A stretch of DNA of 64,000 bases from Microvirga massiliensis (GCF_001006805.1 NZ_LN811352.1:381967-445966), one strand, 5' to 3'; positions 1-10,181 are shown, counted from the first letter of the stretch. Notes: generated by a model not told the origin, from the letters alone. Made by a program: numbers and translations.

Positions 1-16
1 ATCACACGGCCCACCT

Positions 17-99
17 CGTCATTGCGAGCCAGAGGCGAAGCAATCTACCCTTTGACGGGCACGCGCCCGGATTGTTTTACTGCGTTCACAATGACGAAG
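17..99. repeat. Dispersed CATTGCGAG-type intergenic repeat, copy 1
   Basis: This stretch begins GTCATTGCGAGC, continues GAAGCAATCTACCC and ends in the near-inverse CACAATGACGA, so it can fold back on itself. The same words recur at 62092-62208 and, in the other orientation, at 31145-31270. It fits the short palindromic intergenic repeats common in Hyphomicrobiales. No gene is seen in the first 117 bases. Confidence 0.7.
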
Positions 100-117
100 A
101 GGGCAGAGGCTCGATTC

Positions 118-558
118 TCAACCCTCCAGCATGCCACTGAACTCCGGATGCCGGCTGGCGTAGGCCGCCATGAAAGGGCACTTCGCGACGACACGGACGC
201 CCTCGGCCCGGAGGATTTGGAAGACACCGTCGGCGAGCCTCGTGCCTATCCCGCGTCCCGAAAGCTCCTGCGGCACCTCGGTGTGAAGGAGGGTCAGCCG
301 ATTGCCGTCCCGCCTGTAATACGCGACAGCGACCGAGTCTTCCAACGCGAGCTCGAACCTGTTCTGGGACGGGTTGTCGACGACATCACGGGGCCGATCA
401 GGCGTCTTGTGGCCGGGCGGTGCCCCTGCGTGGTCGGAATGTTCGAACGAGACGGGATCGCTCGCCGGAAACGAATCTTCGAGTGCGCTGTCCAAGCGAC
501 TGTCCGCTTTCGGATCGGAGCCAGGTTTCTCACGAGGATCAGGCATGATCTTCACCAT
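118..558 (-). CDS. GNAT-family N-acetyltransferase (YidJ/YjdJ-like, short form)
   Basis: A 146-residue protein. The last ~90 residues form a minimal acetyltransferase fold: an N-terminal strand, HTEVPQELSGRGIGTRLADG carrying the acetyl-CoA pyrophosphate-binding R-G-x-G-T loop, and KCPFMAAYASRHPEF, typical of the small GCN5-related family. The first ~50 residues contain DSALEDSFPASDPVS, a disordered leader often seen in alphaproteobacterial proteins. The substrate is unknown. The ATG at 546 (MPDPRE) is an alternative start, and neither start has a strong Shine-Dalgarno. It lies tail-to-head with the CoA-transferase gene 76 bases away. Confidence 0.8.
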   Translation of the reverse strand: MVKIMPDPREKPGSDPKADSRLDSALEDSFPASDPVSFEHSDHAGAPPGHKTPDRPRDVVDNPSQNRFELALEDSVAVAYYRRDGNRLTLLHTEVPQELSGRGIGTRLADGVFQILRAEGVRVVAKCPFMAAYASRHPEFSGMLEG

Positions 559-634
559 TTTGCTTGGTCACTGTAGGACGAGCTCGGCACGTTGTCAGCT
601 GATCTCGGGAAGGGCGGCTTTCTCCCACATTCCA

Positions 635-2167
635 TCAAAAATCCGCAGGCGGCAGCTCCATCGTCCCGGTGCGAAGATATCGCACGTGCCAGCTGAGCGC
701 CTCGTCGAGCAGGTGCGGCGTGTGCAGGCCCGGAGCACCTTTCACGGCGCGTTCGAAATAATCCTCGAGCATGGGTCGATAACGTGGATGAGCGCATTGT
801 GCGATGATGCGTTCCGCGCGCTGCCGCGGCGCGAGACCGCGCAAGTCCGCGAGCCCCTGCTCGGTCACGATGACCTGCACGTCGTGCTCCGTATGATCCA
901 CGTGCGATGCCATGGAAACGATGCAGGAGATCGACCCACCCTTTGCAATCGACGGGGTCATGAAGATCGAGATGAATGCGTTCCTCGCGAAATCGCCCGA
1001 GCCGCCAATCCCGTTCATGATGCTCGACCCCATGACGTGCGTCGAGTTCACGTTGCCGTAGATATCGGACTCGATCATGCCGTTCATCGCGATCACGCCC
1101 AGCCGTCGTACGATCTCGGGGTGATTGCTGATCTCCTGCGGCCGCAGGACGATTCTTTTTCGGAAATCCTCGATTCCGGCCTCGAATCTTGCCGCTGCTT
1201 CAGAGCTGAGGGAGAGAGCGGTTGCCGAGGCGGAGGTCAGCTTGCCCGACGCGATCAGGTCGAGCATCCCGTCCTGCAGCACTTCGGTATAGGCCGTCAG
1301 TCCCTCGAACGGTGCTTCCTGAAGGCCCGCGAAGACGGCATTGGCGACGTTTCCCACCCCGGACTGCAGCGGCAGCAAGGAGGGTGGGACCCGACCCCGG
1401 CGAACCTCGTGCTCGAGGAACTCGATCACGTGCCCGGCGATCAGGCGGGAGGTTTCGTCGGGCTGCGCGAATTTCGTGTTCCGGTCGGGCCGATCCGTCT
1501 CGACGATCGCTACGATCTTGGCCGGATCGCACAGAAGGTAGGGGCTGCCGATGCGATCATTCGGATGAGACAGCGGGATCGGCTCACGGTCGGGCGGCAA
1601 CCGGGTTCCATAGTAGATATCATGCATACCCTCGAGCCCGAGGTTCTGCCGGTGATTGACTTCGAGGATGACTTTGTCGGCCTCGTCGAGCCACGTCTTG
1701 TTGTTGCCCACGGAAGATGACGGGATGAGCCGTCCTCCGTCGAGTACGGCTGCCACCTCGACGATGGCGACATTCAAATGGCCGAGAAAGCCGAACCAGA
1801 CGAATTGGGCGACATGGGACAGATGGATATCGATGTATTCCATGCTCCCCGCATTGATCCGCTCTCGGCAGGTCGGGTCCGACTGATACGGCAATCGAAG
1901 CTCGATTCCGTCCACCTTGGCCAGGGCTCCATCGAGCTCGGGGGCCGTCGAGGCGCCCGTCCAGACGCCGATCCTGAACGGCTGACCGCTTCCCTGCTCG
2001 GCCAGGATGCGGCGGGCGAGCGCCGATGGAACCTCCTTCGGATAGCCTGCGCCGGTGAAGCCGCTCATGCCCACGTTGGAGCCGGGCTCGATAAGTGCCG
2101 CTGCCTCGTCCGCCGACATGATCCGGTCGCGCAGCGCCGGGTCGAGAATTCGAGATTGCACAGCCAT
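635..2167 (-). CDS. Acetyl-CoA hydrolase/transferase family (succinyl-CoA:acetate CoA-transferase-like)
   Basis: A 510-residue cytoplasmic enzyme of the family that moves CoA between succinyl- or acetyl-CoA and carboxylates. Both Rossmann-like CoA-transferase halves are present. The N-terminal half has NVGMSGFTGAGYPK, the middle has TEVLQDG with the candidate catalytic Glu that would form the glutamyl-CoA thioester, and the C-terminal half has GIGGSGDFARNAF. Length matches the ~500-residue SCACT/Ach1 group rather than two-subunit enzymes. GAGGAG lies 11 bases before the ATG. Whether it acts as transferase or hydrolase cannot be told by eye. Confidence 0.88.
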   Translation of the reverse strand: MAVQSRILDPALRDRIMSADEAAALIEPGSNVGMSGFTGAGYPKEVPSALARRILAEQGSGQPFRIGVWTGASTAPELDGALAKVDGIELRLPYQSDPTCRERINAGSMEYIDIHLSHVAQFVWFGFLGHLNVAIVEVAAVLDGGRLIPSSSVGNNKTWLDEADKVILEVNHRQNLGLEGMHDIYYGTRLPPDREPIPLSHPNDRIGSPYLLCDPAKIVAIVETDRPDRNTKFAQPDETSRLIAGHVIEFLEHEVRRGRVPPSLLPLQSGVGNVANAVFAGLQEAPFEGLTAYTEVLQDGMLDLIASGKLTSASATALSLSSEAAARFEAGIEDFRKRIVLRPQEISNHPEIVRRLGVIAMNGMIESDIYGNVNSTHVMGSSIMNGIGGSGDFARNAFISIFMTPSIAKGGSISCIVSMASHVDHTEHDVQVIVTEQGLADLRGLAPRQRAERIIAQCAHPRYRPMLEDYFERAVKGAPGLHTPHLLDEALSWHVRYLRTGTMELPPADF

Positions 2168-2387
2168 GGTGACTGTTTCTCCTCTTCGACGTGGTCAGCG
2201 GTGCTGCGAGGCGCCGCCCTACCCCGTATGCGCAGGCAAACCCGACAAGGACGTTGCTCCGTGAAACCGCAGTCCTGCTATTGCCGAGGCAGGCGGATGA
2301 CAGCTCAGCCCGCATGACCGCTACCGTCCGGCGGAGCCGGCTTCATTAGGACAACTGACGTGAGGTGTGTCGGGTTCGCCGAGGAGC

Positions 2388-3206
2388 TCACGCCTTTCCG
2401 TCACGGCTCGTCGCCAATGCGCGCAACGCATCCGACGTCGCAGCATCCGCGGGCAGAAACGCCTCCACGGCGAGTTCCGACAACGTGACATCGATGGGCG
2501 TGCCGAAGACCGTCGTCGTCGAGAGGAACGAGAGCACGCCTTGCGGGGTCCGGAGCTGCAGCGGAACCACGAGACCTGCATAAGAATCCACGTTTCCGTG
2601 CGGCCCTGATTCGCGGTCGGATGAATACGCCAGGAGCTCGCTCCTGAGCCTGGAGAGAACCGGATCCGCGGTGACTTCGATCTGGCGGTGAAGCCGGTCC
2701 ATTAGGTGCGCACGCCATTCCGCCAGGTTGGCAATCAGCGGTGCAAGGCCTCCCGGATGAAGGCTCAAGCGAAGCACGTTGATGGGCGGCTCCAGCAAGC
2801 TTCGATCGGAGACGCCAGCCAGCAACGGCGGCAATGCGGCATTCGCCAGAACGAGGTTCCAGTGGCGGTCGACCGCAAGGGCGGGAAACGGCGTATGGGC
2901 CTTGAGCACCAGATCGATCGCCGCACGAGCGGGAGCCATGGCCGGATCGTCGAGCGAGCGTTCCGGGAAAAGGGGTGCATAGCCGGCCGACAGCAGCATC
3001 ATGTTTCGCTCGCGGAGAGGAACGTCCAACCGCTCCGCCAGATTCAGCACCATCTCGCGACTGGGAACCGATCTCCCGCTCTCCACAAAACTGAGGTGCT
3101 TCTGCGAGATCTCGGCCTCGAGCGCGAGATCGAGCTGGCTCATGCGGCGACGTTGTCGCCAAGTACGGAGATGATCGCCAAGCGGTCGAACGGATACGGA
3201 GGACAT
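2388..3206 (-). CDS. XRE-family transcriptional regulator with MmyB-like ligand domain
   Basis: A 272-residue regulator. Residues ~9-65 form a Cro/CI helix-turn-helix (LRTWRQRRRMSQLDLALEAE, then SQKHLSFVESGRSVPS). The remainder resembles the MmyB-like PAS-related domain found in many actinobacterial and alphaproteobacterial XRE proteins. It is divergent from the small membrane protein at 3319, with 112 bases between, so it probably controls that gene and itself. The ligand is unknown. Confidence 0.88.
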   Translation of the reverse strand: MSSVSVRPLGDHLRTWRQRRRMSQLDLALEAEISQKHLSFVESGRSVPSREMVLNLAERLDVPLRERNMMLLSAGYAPLFPERSLDDPAMAPARAAIDLVLKAHTPFPALAVDRHWNLVLANAALPPLLAGVSDRSLLEPPINVLRLSLHPGGLAPLIANLAEWRAHLMDRLHRQIEVTADPVLSRLRSELLAYSSDRESGPHGNVDSYAGLVVPLQLRTPQGVLSFLSTTTVFGTPIDVTLSELAVEAFLPADAATSDALRALATSRDGKA

Positions 3207-3318
3207 GAGCCCATCATAGGGGAGCGAGGTCCCCGGCCCAATTACCTCCGGCTTAATCGACCTGCACCGGCACTCCCGTCATCCTCCACGCGATCTCACA
3301 CCATCAAGGAGATGATCG

Positions 3319-3738
3319 ATGCCGAAAATCCACCCTTCTCCGTTCCTGCGCTATGCCCTTCTCGGCGACGCCGTGGCGAGTGGCGCCATGGGACTTCTGT
3401 CCCTCGGCGGCGCGGGACTCCTCGCCGCGCCGTTGGGATTACCGGAGATGCTGCTGCGCATGACAGGCCTCATCCTCGTCCCCTATGCAGCGGCAGTCGC
3501 CTGGCTCGGCACGCGCCCGGTCGCGTCCGCGTCGCGGTGGGCCGTATGGGCCGTCATTGCCGCGAACGTGATGTGGGTCGTCGACAGCGCCATCCTGCTC
3601 CTGGCGGGGTGGGTCTCTCCAACGAGCCTCGGAACGGCGTTCGTGATCCTTCAGGCGGTCGTGGTGGCAGGTTTCGCGGAGGCGCAGTTCATCGGCATCC
3701 GCCGCGCAGAGCGCCCCATGACGCCTGCACTCGCGTAG
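3319..3738 (+). CDS. Small four-helix membrane protein
   Basis: A 139-residue hydrophobic protein with about four transmembrane segments (near residues 12-35, 45-65, 75-97 and 103-125) and short polar loops. I do not recognise a named family with confidence; it resembles uncharacterised SPW/DUF-type inner-membrane proteins. AAGGAG lies seven bases before the ATG. It is divergent from the XRE/MmyB regulator, a usual pairing of regulator and target. A hairpin at 3755-3781 follows its stop. Confidence 0.75.
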   Translation: MPKIHPSPFLRYALLGDAVASGAMGLLSLGGAGLLAAPLGLPEMLLRMTGLILVPYAAAVAWLGTRPVASASRWAVWAVIAANVMWVVDSAILLLAGWVSPTSLGTAFVILQAVVVAGFAEAQFIGIRRAERPMTPALA

Positions 3739-3754
3739 TTGACGCTCACATGCA

Positions 3755-3781
3755 CGGAGGGCGCCTCGACGGCGCCCTCCG
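3755..3781. terminator. Hairpin between convergent genes
   Basis: An 11-bp perfect GC-rich stem (arm CGGAGGGCGCC) with a five-base TCGAC loop lies between the stop codons of the membrane protein (+) and glpX (-). There is no T-run on either side, so it is a bidirectional terminator by position and stem strength only. Confidence 0.6.
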
Positions 3782-3792
3782 ATGCGTGGCGA

Positions 3793-4791
3793 TCAGTCGA
3801 GATGGAACTTCGCGAGCTCGCGATGCTCACCGTGAATGCGACGCACCGTTCCGGTCGCGGAGCGATAGACGATGGTCTCGGTCTCGATCACCGTCGGTCC
3901 GAATTTCACACCTTTCAGGAGCGCACCGTCCGTCACGCCGGTCGCCGCTACGATGACGTCGCCCCGGGCGAGGTCGGTCATGTCGTATTTGCGCTCCGGA
4001 TCGGTGACGCCCATCTGGGCTGCGCGTCTCCGCTTCTCCTCCGTATCGAGGATCAGGCGAGCCTGCATCTGCCCTCCGATGCAACGCAGCGCACCGGCCG
4101 CGAGGACACCTTCGGGAGCCGCGCCGATCCCGAGATAAATATCAATTCCCGTCTCTCTGGGGTTTGTCGTGAAAATCACGCCGGCCACATCGCCATCGGA
4201 AATTAGGCGAACGCCTGCGCCCGTTTTCCGAATCGCGGCAATCAGATCCGTGTGCCGCGGACGATCAAGGACGAGGGCGGTGATCTCGGACGGCTTCACG
4301 CCCTTCGCCTTGGCGAGGGACTGGATGTTGTCCTCGGGTGACGCATCCAGGTCGACGACACCGTCCGGGTATCCCGGTCCGACCGCGATCTTGTGCATGT
4401 AGACGTCCGGTGCCGCCAGAAGCGTGCCGGCCTCCGCCATCGCCATCACCGCGATCGAGCCCGGCATGTCCTTCGCGCAGAGGGTCGTCCCTTCGAGCGG
4501 ATCCACGGCGATATCAACCTTGGGCCCCTGCCGGTTGCCGACCCGTTCGCCGATGAACAGCATCGGCGCTTCGTCCCGCTCGCCCTCGCCGATCACGACC
4601 GTCCCATCGATGGGGAGCTTATTGAGCTCCCGCCGCATGGCGTCGACCGCTGCCTGATCAGCGGCCTTCTCGCTGCCTCGTCCGCGCAGGCGCGCGGAGG
4701 CGACGGCTGCCCGTTCGGTGACCCGGACCAGTTCGAGAGTCAGGATGCGTTCGATGATCAGGCCGGGCTGAACCGTGATGCCATGCGACAT
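3793..4791 (-). CDS. glpX: Class II fructose-1,6-bisphosphatase GlpX
   Basis: A 332-residue cytoplasmic enzyme of gluconeogenesis that hydrolyses fructose-1,6-bisphosphate (many alphaproteobacterial members also take sedoheptulose-1,7-bisphosphate). Family signatures include VVIGEGERDEAPML, the metal-binding DPLEGT and GIGAAPEGVLAAGAL. The reading frame stays open far upstream, but the ATG at 4791 (MSHGITVQ) is chosen because GGAGAAG lies upstream and the family starts there. It is downstream of hom on the same strand, an arrangement conserved in Hyphomicrobiales; recJ, often next, is absent here. Confidence 0.93.
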   Translation of the reverse strand: MSHGITVQPGLIIERILTLELVRVTERAAVASARLRGRGSEKAADQAAVDAMRRELNKLPIDGTVVIGEGERDEAPMLFIGERVGNRQGPKVDIAVDPLEGTTLCAKDMPGSIAVMAMAEAGTLLAAPDVYMHKIAVGPGYPDGVVDLDASPEDNIQSLAKAKGVKPSEITALVLDRPRHTDLIAAIRKTGAGVRLISDGDVAGVIFTTNPRETGIDIYLGIGAAPEGVLAAGALRCIGGQMQARLILDTEEKRRRAAQMGVTDPERKYDMTDLARGDVIVAATGVTDGALLKGVKFGPTVIETETIVYRSATGTVRRIHGEHRELAKFHLD

Positions 4792-4924
4792 GGGCGGGGC
4801 TTCTCCGTATTGGACATGCGGCCGGACGGCCGCCTCACCGATCATGGGTCCGATCGGGAGATCAGGACCATAGTATACGTCCGTAGCACGTTGCAGGAGA
4901 GTGGAAACTGCTCCCTGGGCCGTC

Positions 4925-6247
4925 CTACTCGCGCTCGATGCGGATGACTTGGGGCGGCTCGACCGTGAGGCCATCCCCGATGATCTGCTCCACGGCGGAC
5001 CGGATGGCGGATTCGGAGGCGGCGTAGGTAATGAGGACGAGCGGAACGGGCGCGCCGGACCGGCCGTGCGGATCCTGGCTGGCCGCCAGCTCCGAACGCT
5101 TCTGGAGAATGCTCTCGATCGAGATATCCGCCTGGGCCATCCGGGTCGCGACGCCGGCCGCGACGCCTGGCCGGTCATGGACCGTGAAGCGGATATAATA
5201 GCCGCCCTCGTGCCGCTGCATCGGCGCGCGGGTCGCCACTTCGAGCTGATCGATCGGCCGGCCGAAGGACGGCGAGACCTGTCCGGCGGCGACATCGGCG
5301 ACATCCGCCACGACCGCCGAGGCCGTGGCCTCACCGCCGGCGCCAGGCCCGATGAGAGTCAACTCACCCACGGCGTCGGCATCGATCGTCACCGCATTCG
5401 TCACGCCCATGACCTGGGCGATCGCCGAATCCCGGGGAACCATCGTGGGGTGCACGCGCTGCTCGATTCCGGTGCGGGTCCGCTCGGCAACGCCCAGCAG
5501 CTTCACCCGGTAGCCGAGTTCGCGTGCCATCGAGAGATCGAGCGGCGTGATCTTCGAGATTCCCTCGACATAGATCGCATCGGCGTCGATCTGGGTGCCG
5601 AACGCGAGGCTCGTCAGGAGTGCGAGCTTGTGCGCCGTGTCGAATCCTTCCACGTCGAAGGTCGGATCGGCCTCTGCGTAGCCGAGGCGTTGGGCTTCCG
5701 CCAGGCAATCGGCAAAAGTCAGCCCCTCCGTCTCCATCCGGGACAGGATGTAATTGCACGTCCCGTTCAGGATGCCATAGATCCGCCCGACCCTGTTGCC
5801 GGGCAGCCCCTCACGGAGCGTCTTCACGACCGGAATCCCGCCCGCGGCGGAAGCCTCGAAGGCAAGCGCGAGGCCGCGGCTTTCGGCCGCCCGCGCGAGG
5901 TCCAGGCCGTGCCGCGCAAGGAGCGCCTTGTTGGCCGTCACCACGTGCTTGCCGCTCGCGAGCGCGGTCTCGACCGTGCTTCGGGCAGCTCCCTCGGCGC
6001 CCCCGAGGAGTTCCACCACGCAGTCGACGTTTTCGTTCCTGGCGAGGTCGACCGGATCGTCGAACCACTCATAAGCGGACAGATCGAGGTTCCGGTCCTT
6101 GCTGCGGTTGCGGGCGCTCACCGCCGTCACGCGGACCGGACGTCCGCAACGTCCGACCAGGACATTGTTCTGCCGCGCGATCATTCGCACGACCGAACTA
6201 CCCACAGTTCCGAGGCCGGCGACGCCGATCCGAAGCGCTTCAGTCAC
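4925..6247 (-). CDS. hom: Homoserine dehydrogenase
   Basis: A 440-residue enzyme that reduces aspartate semialdehyde to homoserine for threonine and methionine synthesis. The N-terminal NAD(P)-binding loop is GVAGLGTVGSSVV, the central catalytic domain contains GILNGTCNYILSRM and EADPTFDVEG, and a C-terminal ACT domain starts near residue 350 (YIRFTVHDRPGVAAGVATRM), suggesting allosteric feedback by an amino acid. It sits between an aminotransferase and glpX in a same-strand row (gaps 171 and 133 bases), probably one transcription unit. Confidence 0.95.
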   Translation of the reverse strand: MTEALRIGVAGLGTVGSSVVRMIARQNNVLVGRCGRPVRVTAVSARNRSKDRNLDLSAYEWFDDPVDLARNENVDCVVELLGGAEGAARSTVETALASGKHVVTANKALLARHGLDLARAAESRGLALAFEASAAGGIPVVKTLREGLPGNRVGRIYGILNGTCNYILSRMETEGLTFADCLAEAQRLGYAEADPTFDVEGFDTAHKLALLTSLAFGTQIDADAIYVEGISKITPLDLSMARELGYRVKLLGVAERTRTGIEQRVHPTMVPRDSAIAQVMGVTNAVTIDADAVGELTLIGPGAGGEATASAVVADVADVAAGQVSPSFGRPIDQLEVATRAPMQRHEGGYYIRFTVHDRPGVAAGVATRMAQADISIESILQKRSELAASQDPHGRSGAPVPLVLITYAASESAIRSAVEQIIGDGLTVEPPQVIRIERE

Positions 6248-6418
6248 GAGAGAGCCCTGTTCGAAGATGACGCGGGCTCTTTACGGGACGGCATGCCACC
6301 TTGTCCATGCGGACCCCTTCCGGGAAGAGTCCAACCGGACCGGCCGGAAGCCCTTCGAGTGCTCCACTCGTCTCTGACGAGGCTGGGGGAGACCGACCCG
6401 GCTCTGGCGCTTGCCGTC

Positions 6419-7642
6419 TCAGGAGCCCACGCGGGCGAGCGGGACCACGTTGTGGAGCGTCTGGTCCGCCGTCTCGAAGAAGCGCCTGATATTGCGGGCA
6501 GCCTGCCGGATGCGCTGCTCGTTCTCGACAATGGCGATACGAACGTATTCATCGCCGTGCTCGCCGAATCCGATTCCCGGTGCGACCGCAACATCGGCCT
6601 TCTCGATGAGAAGCTTCGAGAACTCGAGGCTGCCCATTCCCTGGAAGCGCTCGGGAATCTTGACCCAGGCAAACATGGAGGCAGACGGCGACGGGATATG
6701 CCAGCCGGCCTTTCCGAACGATTCGATCAGGACGTCACGGCGGCGGCGATAGGTCGCCCGCATCTCCCGAATGCAGTCGTCAGGCCCGTTCAGGGCGGCC
6801 GTGGCAGCGACCTGAACCGGAGTGAATGCGCCGTAATCGAGATAGGACTTCACGCGCGCGAGTGCCGCGAGGAGGCGTTCGTTTCCGACCGCGAAACCGA
6901 TTCGCCAGCCGGCCATCGAGAAGGTCTTCGACATCGACGTGAATTCCACCGCGACGTCCATGGCGCCCGGGACTTCGAGGACCGACGGAGGCGGCGATTT
7001 CTCGTCGAAGAACACCTCGGCATAGGCGAGATCCGAGAGCAGAATCAGCTCGTGCTTCTTCGCGAACGCAACGAGGTCCCTGTAGAAATCCAGAGAGGCC
7101 ACCATCGCCGTCGGATTCGACGGATAGCAGACCACGAGGGCGATCGGGCGCGGAATGGAATGCGCGACGGCTCGTTCGGCCGCTGAAAAGAAATCAGGGC
7201 TGGGCTCCGCCGGGACCGACCGGATCACTCCGCCGGCCATCAGAAACCCGAAGGCGTGGATCGGATAGCTCGGATTGGGCACGAGGACGACATCACCCGG
7301 GGCGGTGATCGCCTGGGCCATGTTCGCGAAGCCCTCCTTGGAGCCGAGGGTCGCGACAACCTGTGTCTCCGGGTTGAGCTTCACCCCGAAGCGACGGGCA
7401 TAGTAGCCGGCCTGCGCGCGCCGGAGCCCGGCGATACCTTTGGAGGCCGAGTAGCGATCCGTCCGCGGCTTGCCGACGGTCTCGACGAGCTTGTCGATGA
7501 CGTGCTGGGGCGCCGGGAGATCCGGATTGCCCATTCCTAGATCGATGATGTCCGCGCCGCCTGCCCGTGCAGCCGCCTTGATCCGGTTCACCTGTTCGAA
7601 GACGTAAGGCGGCAATCTCTTGATGCGGTGGAAGTCGGACAT
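6419..7642 (-). CDS. Class I/II PLP-dependent aminotransferase (LL-DAP/AlaC-like)
   Basis: A 407-residue fold-type I aminotransferase. The substrate-side motif DLGMGNPDLPAPQHV, the PLP-stacking region and the lysine motif SMSKTFSMAGWRIGFAVGN (Schiff-base Lys in SKTF) are intact. Proteins of this type upstream of hom are annotated in alphaproteobacteria as LL-diaminopimelate, alanine or aspartate aminotransferases; the substrate cannot be fixed from sequence. It is the first gene of the aminotransferase-hom-glpX row. Confidence 0.9.
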   Translation of the reverse strand: MSDFHRIKRLPPYVFEQVNRIKAAARAGGADIIDLGMGNPDLPAPQHVIDKLVETVGKPRTDRYSASKGIAGLRRAQAGYYARRFGVKLNPETQVVATLGSKEGFANMAQAITAPGDVVLVPNPSYPIHAFGFLMAGGVIRSVPAEPSPDFFSAAERAVAHSIPRPIALVVCYPSNPTAMVASLDFYRDLVAFAKKHELILLSDLAYAEVFFDEKSPPPSVLEVPGAMDVAVEFTSMSKTFSMAGWRIGFAVGNERLLAALARVKSYLDYGAFTPVQVAATAALNGPDDCIREMRATYRRRRDVLIESFGKAGWHIPSPSASMFAWVKIPERFQGMGSLEFSKLLIEKADVAVAPGIGFGEHGDEYVRIAIVENEQRIRQAARNIRRFFETADQTLHNVVPLARVGS

Positions 7643-7693
7643 GGAGCGTATCCCCGGCGCAGTCTCTGTGGCGCGTCACATTCGTTTAACACC

Positions 7694-7709
7694 GGCGCCG
7701 TAAGGCGCC
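7694..7709 (-). terminator. Weak hairpin downstream of the lipoprotein gene
   Basis: Two copies of GGCGCC separated by GTAA form a six-bp stem 28 bases past the lipoprotein stop, on the minus strand, before the aminotransferase start. It may end the lipoprotein transcript. The stem is short and no clear T-run follows. Confidence 0.35.
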
Positions 7710-7737
7710 AGCCCCGCCGGAATTCCGGAATGCATCT

Positions 7738-8127
7738 TCAGGGCTGAGTCGCCGGGACCGGTCGTCGCACGGACGTTTCGGCAGGCTTCGGGGCAGGCGT
7801 CGCGCCGGCCTCGCGTGCTGCCTGGGCGGCAGCCTCGTTCCGGCTGCGGACCGTGTCGAGCTCAGACTCGACCGCCTTCACCTCATCTGCCGTCCGGGCC
7901 GGCGTCTTGCGCCGATCCGGTGTCCCGACCGGAATGTAGTCGAGCTTTTCCGGGCGCGTGCTCGCCACGAAATCCGGCGTTTCGGCCGGCGGCGGGCCTC
8001 CTCCGACGGCAGCCACGATGTCCCGGACCGGATTGGCATCGCCCGAGCACCCGCCCAGGAACGGCACTACGGCGAGCACTGCACACCCTCCCCGCAGGAG
8101 GAAGGATCGACCGAAGGGGACTGGCAT
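7738..8127 (-). CDS. Small predicted lipoprotein, Pro/Ala-rich
   Basis: A 129-residue protein with a lipoprotein signal peptide (basic start, hydrophobic run, lipobox FLGGC; predicted lipidated Cys near residue 27). The mature part is low-complexity and ends in a Pro/Ala-rich tail. No catalytic domain is visible. It is divergent from phaC (about 95 bases apart), so the two share a promoter region. I do not recognise a function. Confidence 0.75.
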   Translation of the reverse strand: MPVPFGRSFLLRGGCAVLAVVPFLGGCSGDANPVRDIVAAVGGGPPPAETPDFVASTRPEKLDYIPVGTPDRRKTPARTADEVKAVESELDTVRSRNEAAAQAAREAGATPAPKPAETSVRRPVPATQP

Positions 8128-8222
8128 GGTTCGAAGGCGCTCGCTCTAGCCACGAAAGCGGATGGACCGCTAAAATGTCGGAAAGGGAGATCATCGGCAA
8201 TGCCGGTGGAGGGAACAGCCCA

Positions 8223-10028
8223 ATGGACAAGCCGCAGGCAGATGCGAACGAGACTCTGCCGGTCCCCAATTTCGACGTGCTGTCACAGAACATGGCCAAG
8301 CTCGTCGAGGAGGCCGGGAAGGCGACCGCTGCCTACATCCGTCCATTCGAGCAGCGCGAGGCCAAGCCCGGCCTTGCCGATCAGGTCGCCGAAGCCGTCA
8401 GTACCCTGGGCCGTGTTGCCGAATTCTGGCTGGTCGAGCCGCAACGGACGATCGAGGCGCAGGCGAGGATCGGCTCGAAATTTCTCGAGCTCTGGACCTC
8501 GACGCTGAAGCGCGCCAATGGCGAGGCGGCCGAGCCGATCGTCGAGCCCGCTCCGAAGGACGGGCGCTTCCAGGATCCGGAATGGGCGGAGAATCCCATC
8601 TTCGACTTCCTGAAGCAGGCCTACCTGATCACGACGGAATGGGCGGAGAGGCTTGTCGACGAGGCCGATGGCCTCGATGACCATACCCGTCACAAGGCCG
8701 CATTTTACGTCAGGCAGATCTCGAGCGCGCTGTCACCGTCCAATTTCGTCGCCACCAATCCGGAACTCATCCGGGAGACGATCAAGGAGAACGGCGCCAA
8801 TCTTGTACGCGGCATGAAGATGCTCGCGGAAGATATCGAGGCAGGACGTGGAGAACTGAAGCTCCGGCAAACCGATCCGAGCCGCTTCAAGGTCGGCGTC
8901 AATCTCGCAAACACGCCCGGCAAGGTCGTCTTCCGCAACGAGTTGATCGAGCTGATCCAGTACAGCCCTTCGACCGAGACGGTGTTGAAGCGCCCTCTCC
9001 TGATAGTGCCACCATGGATCAATAAATATTACGTGCTCGATCTGAATCCGGAGAAGAGCTTCATCCGCTGGGCAGTCTCGCAGGGCCTTACGGTCTTCTG
9101 CATGTCCTGGGTGAACCCGGACGAGCGGCACGCCGAAAAAAGTTTCAGCCACTACATGCGCGAGGGGATCTTCGCGGCGCTCGAGGCGATCGAAACGGCC
9201 ACGGGCGAACGTCAGGTCAATACCATCGGTTACTGCGTGGGCGGAACGCTCCTGGCCGTCGCCCTCGCCTATATGGCCGCGCAGGATGACGACCGGATTG
9301 CCAGCGCGACGTTCTTCACGACGCAGGTCGATTTCACGCATGCAGGCGATCTGAAAGTCTTTGTCGACGAAGCCCAGATCCACGCGACCGAGGTCACGAT
9401 GAAAATGCGCGGGTATCTCGAAGGCTCGCGTATGGCCAATGCCTTCAACATGCTGCGGCCGAACGACCTGATCTGGCCCTATGTCGTCAACGTGTATCTG
9501 AAGGGTCACTCACCCTTCCCCTTCGACCTCTTGTACTGGAATTCCGATTCCACGCGAATGCCTGCCGCCAACCACGCGTTCTACCTCCGCAACTGCTATC
9601 TGGAGAACAAGCTCGCGCGCGGCGAAATGGAGATCGATGGCGTCATCCTCGATCTCGGAAAGGTCACAATTCCCGTCTTCAACCTGGCAGCCCGGGAGGA
9701 TCACATCGCCCCTGCCCGTTCCGTGTTTCTCGGATCCAAATTGTTCGGAGGTCCGGTGGAATACGTTCTGGCCGGATCCGGTCACATTGCGGGCGTGGTC
9801 AACCCGGTCAGTCGGCCCAAATACCAGTTCTGGACGGGCGGCAAGGTTGCAGGTGAGCTCGAAGACTGGATTGCCGATGCGACCGAGCACCCCGGCACGT
9901 GGTGGCCCTACTGGTTCGAATGGATTGAGAAACAGGCCCCCGAACGGGTCGCCGCTCGGGAGCCGGGCGCCGGGCCGCTGCCTGCCCTGTGCGACGCCCC
10001 GGGCACCTATGTCATGATCCCGTCCTGA
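8223..10028 (+). CDS. phaC: Class I poly(3-hydroxyalkanoate) synthase PhaC
   Basis: A 601-residue polymerase that joins 3-hydroxybutyryl-CoA units into PHB granules. The N-terminal PhaC domain precedes an alpha/beta-hydrolase core. The lipase-like box GYCVGGT holds the nucleophile Cys338. The catalytic Asp and His are expected in AAREDHIAP and GSGHIAGV. The length is normal for class I. The ATG at 8223 follows GGAGGG by nine bases and is preferred; ATG 8175 would add 16 residues. phaA, phaB and phaR are not in the window. Confidence 0.95.
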   Translation: MDKPQADANETLPVPNFDVLSQNMAKLVEEAGKATAAYIRPFEQREAKPGLADQVAEAVSTLGRVAEFWLVEPQRTIEAQARIGSKFLELWTSTLKRANGEAAEPIVEPAPKDGRFQDPEWAENPIFDFLKQAYLITTEWAERLVDEADGLDDHTRHKAAFYVRQISSALSPSNFVATNPELIRETIKENGANLVRGMKMLAEDIEAGRGELKLRQTDPSRFKVGVNLANTPGKVVFRNELIELIQYSPSTETVLKRPLLIVPPWINKYYVLDLNPEKSFIRWAVSQGLTVFCMSWVNPDERHAEKSFSHYMREGIFAALEAIETATGERQVNTIGYCVGGTLLAVALAYMAAQDDDRIASATFFTTQVDFTHAGDLKVFVDEAQIHATEVTMKMRGYLEGSRMANAFNMLRPNDLIWPYVVNVYLKGHSPFPFDLLYWNSDSTRMPAANHAFYLRNCYLENKLARGEMEIDGVILDLGKVTIPVFNLAAREDHIAPARSVFLGSKLFGGPVEYVLAGSGHIAGVVNPVSRPKYQFWTGGKVAGELEDWIADATEHPGTWWPYWFEWIEKQAPERVAAREPGAGPLPALCDAPGTYVMIPS

Positions 10029-10181
10029 CGAGCATTTCTGCACCGCGGTTCTGACGGTTTGGCAGGGGCAGATCGAAGAGCGGCGAGCCGCACTCGAGAT
10101 CTCGACCGGTCAAATTCTCCGCGTCGGATTACGAGCTCGGCTCTGGGCGCCCAACGCGGGCCGGCACCATCCGTGACGAAG

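Noticed and set aside
4901..7186. A 761-codon plus-strand frame across hom and the aminotransferase gene
   Set aside because: It is the antisense shadow of two well-supported genes and has no recognisable protein features.
8733..9509. A minus-strand frame inside phaC
   Set aside because: PhaC reads correctly across the same bases; the antisense frame has no family features.
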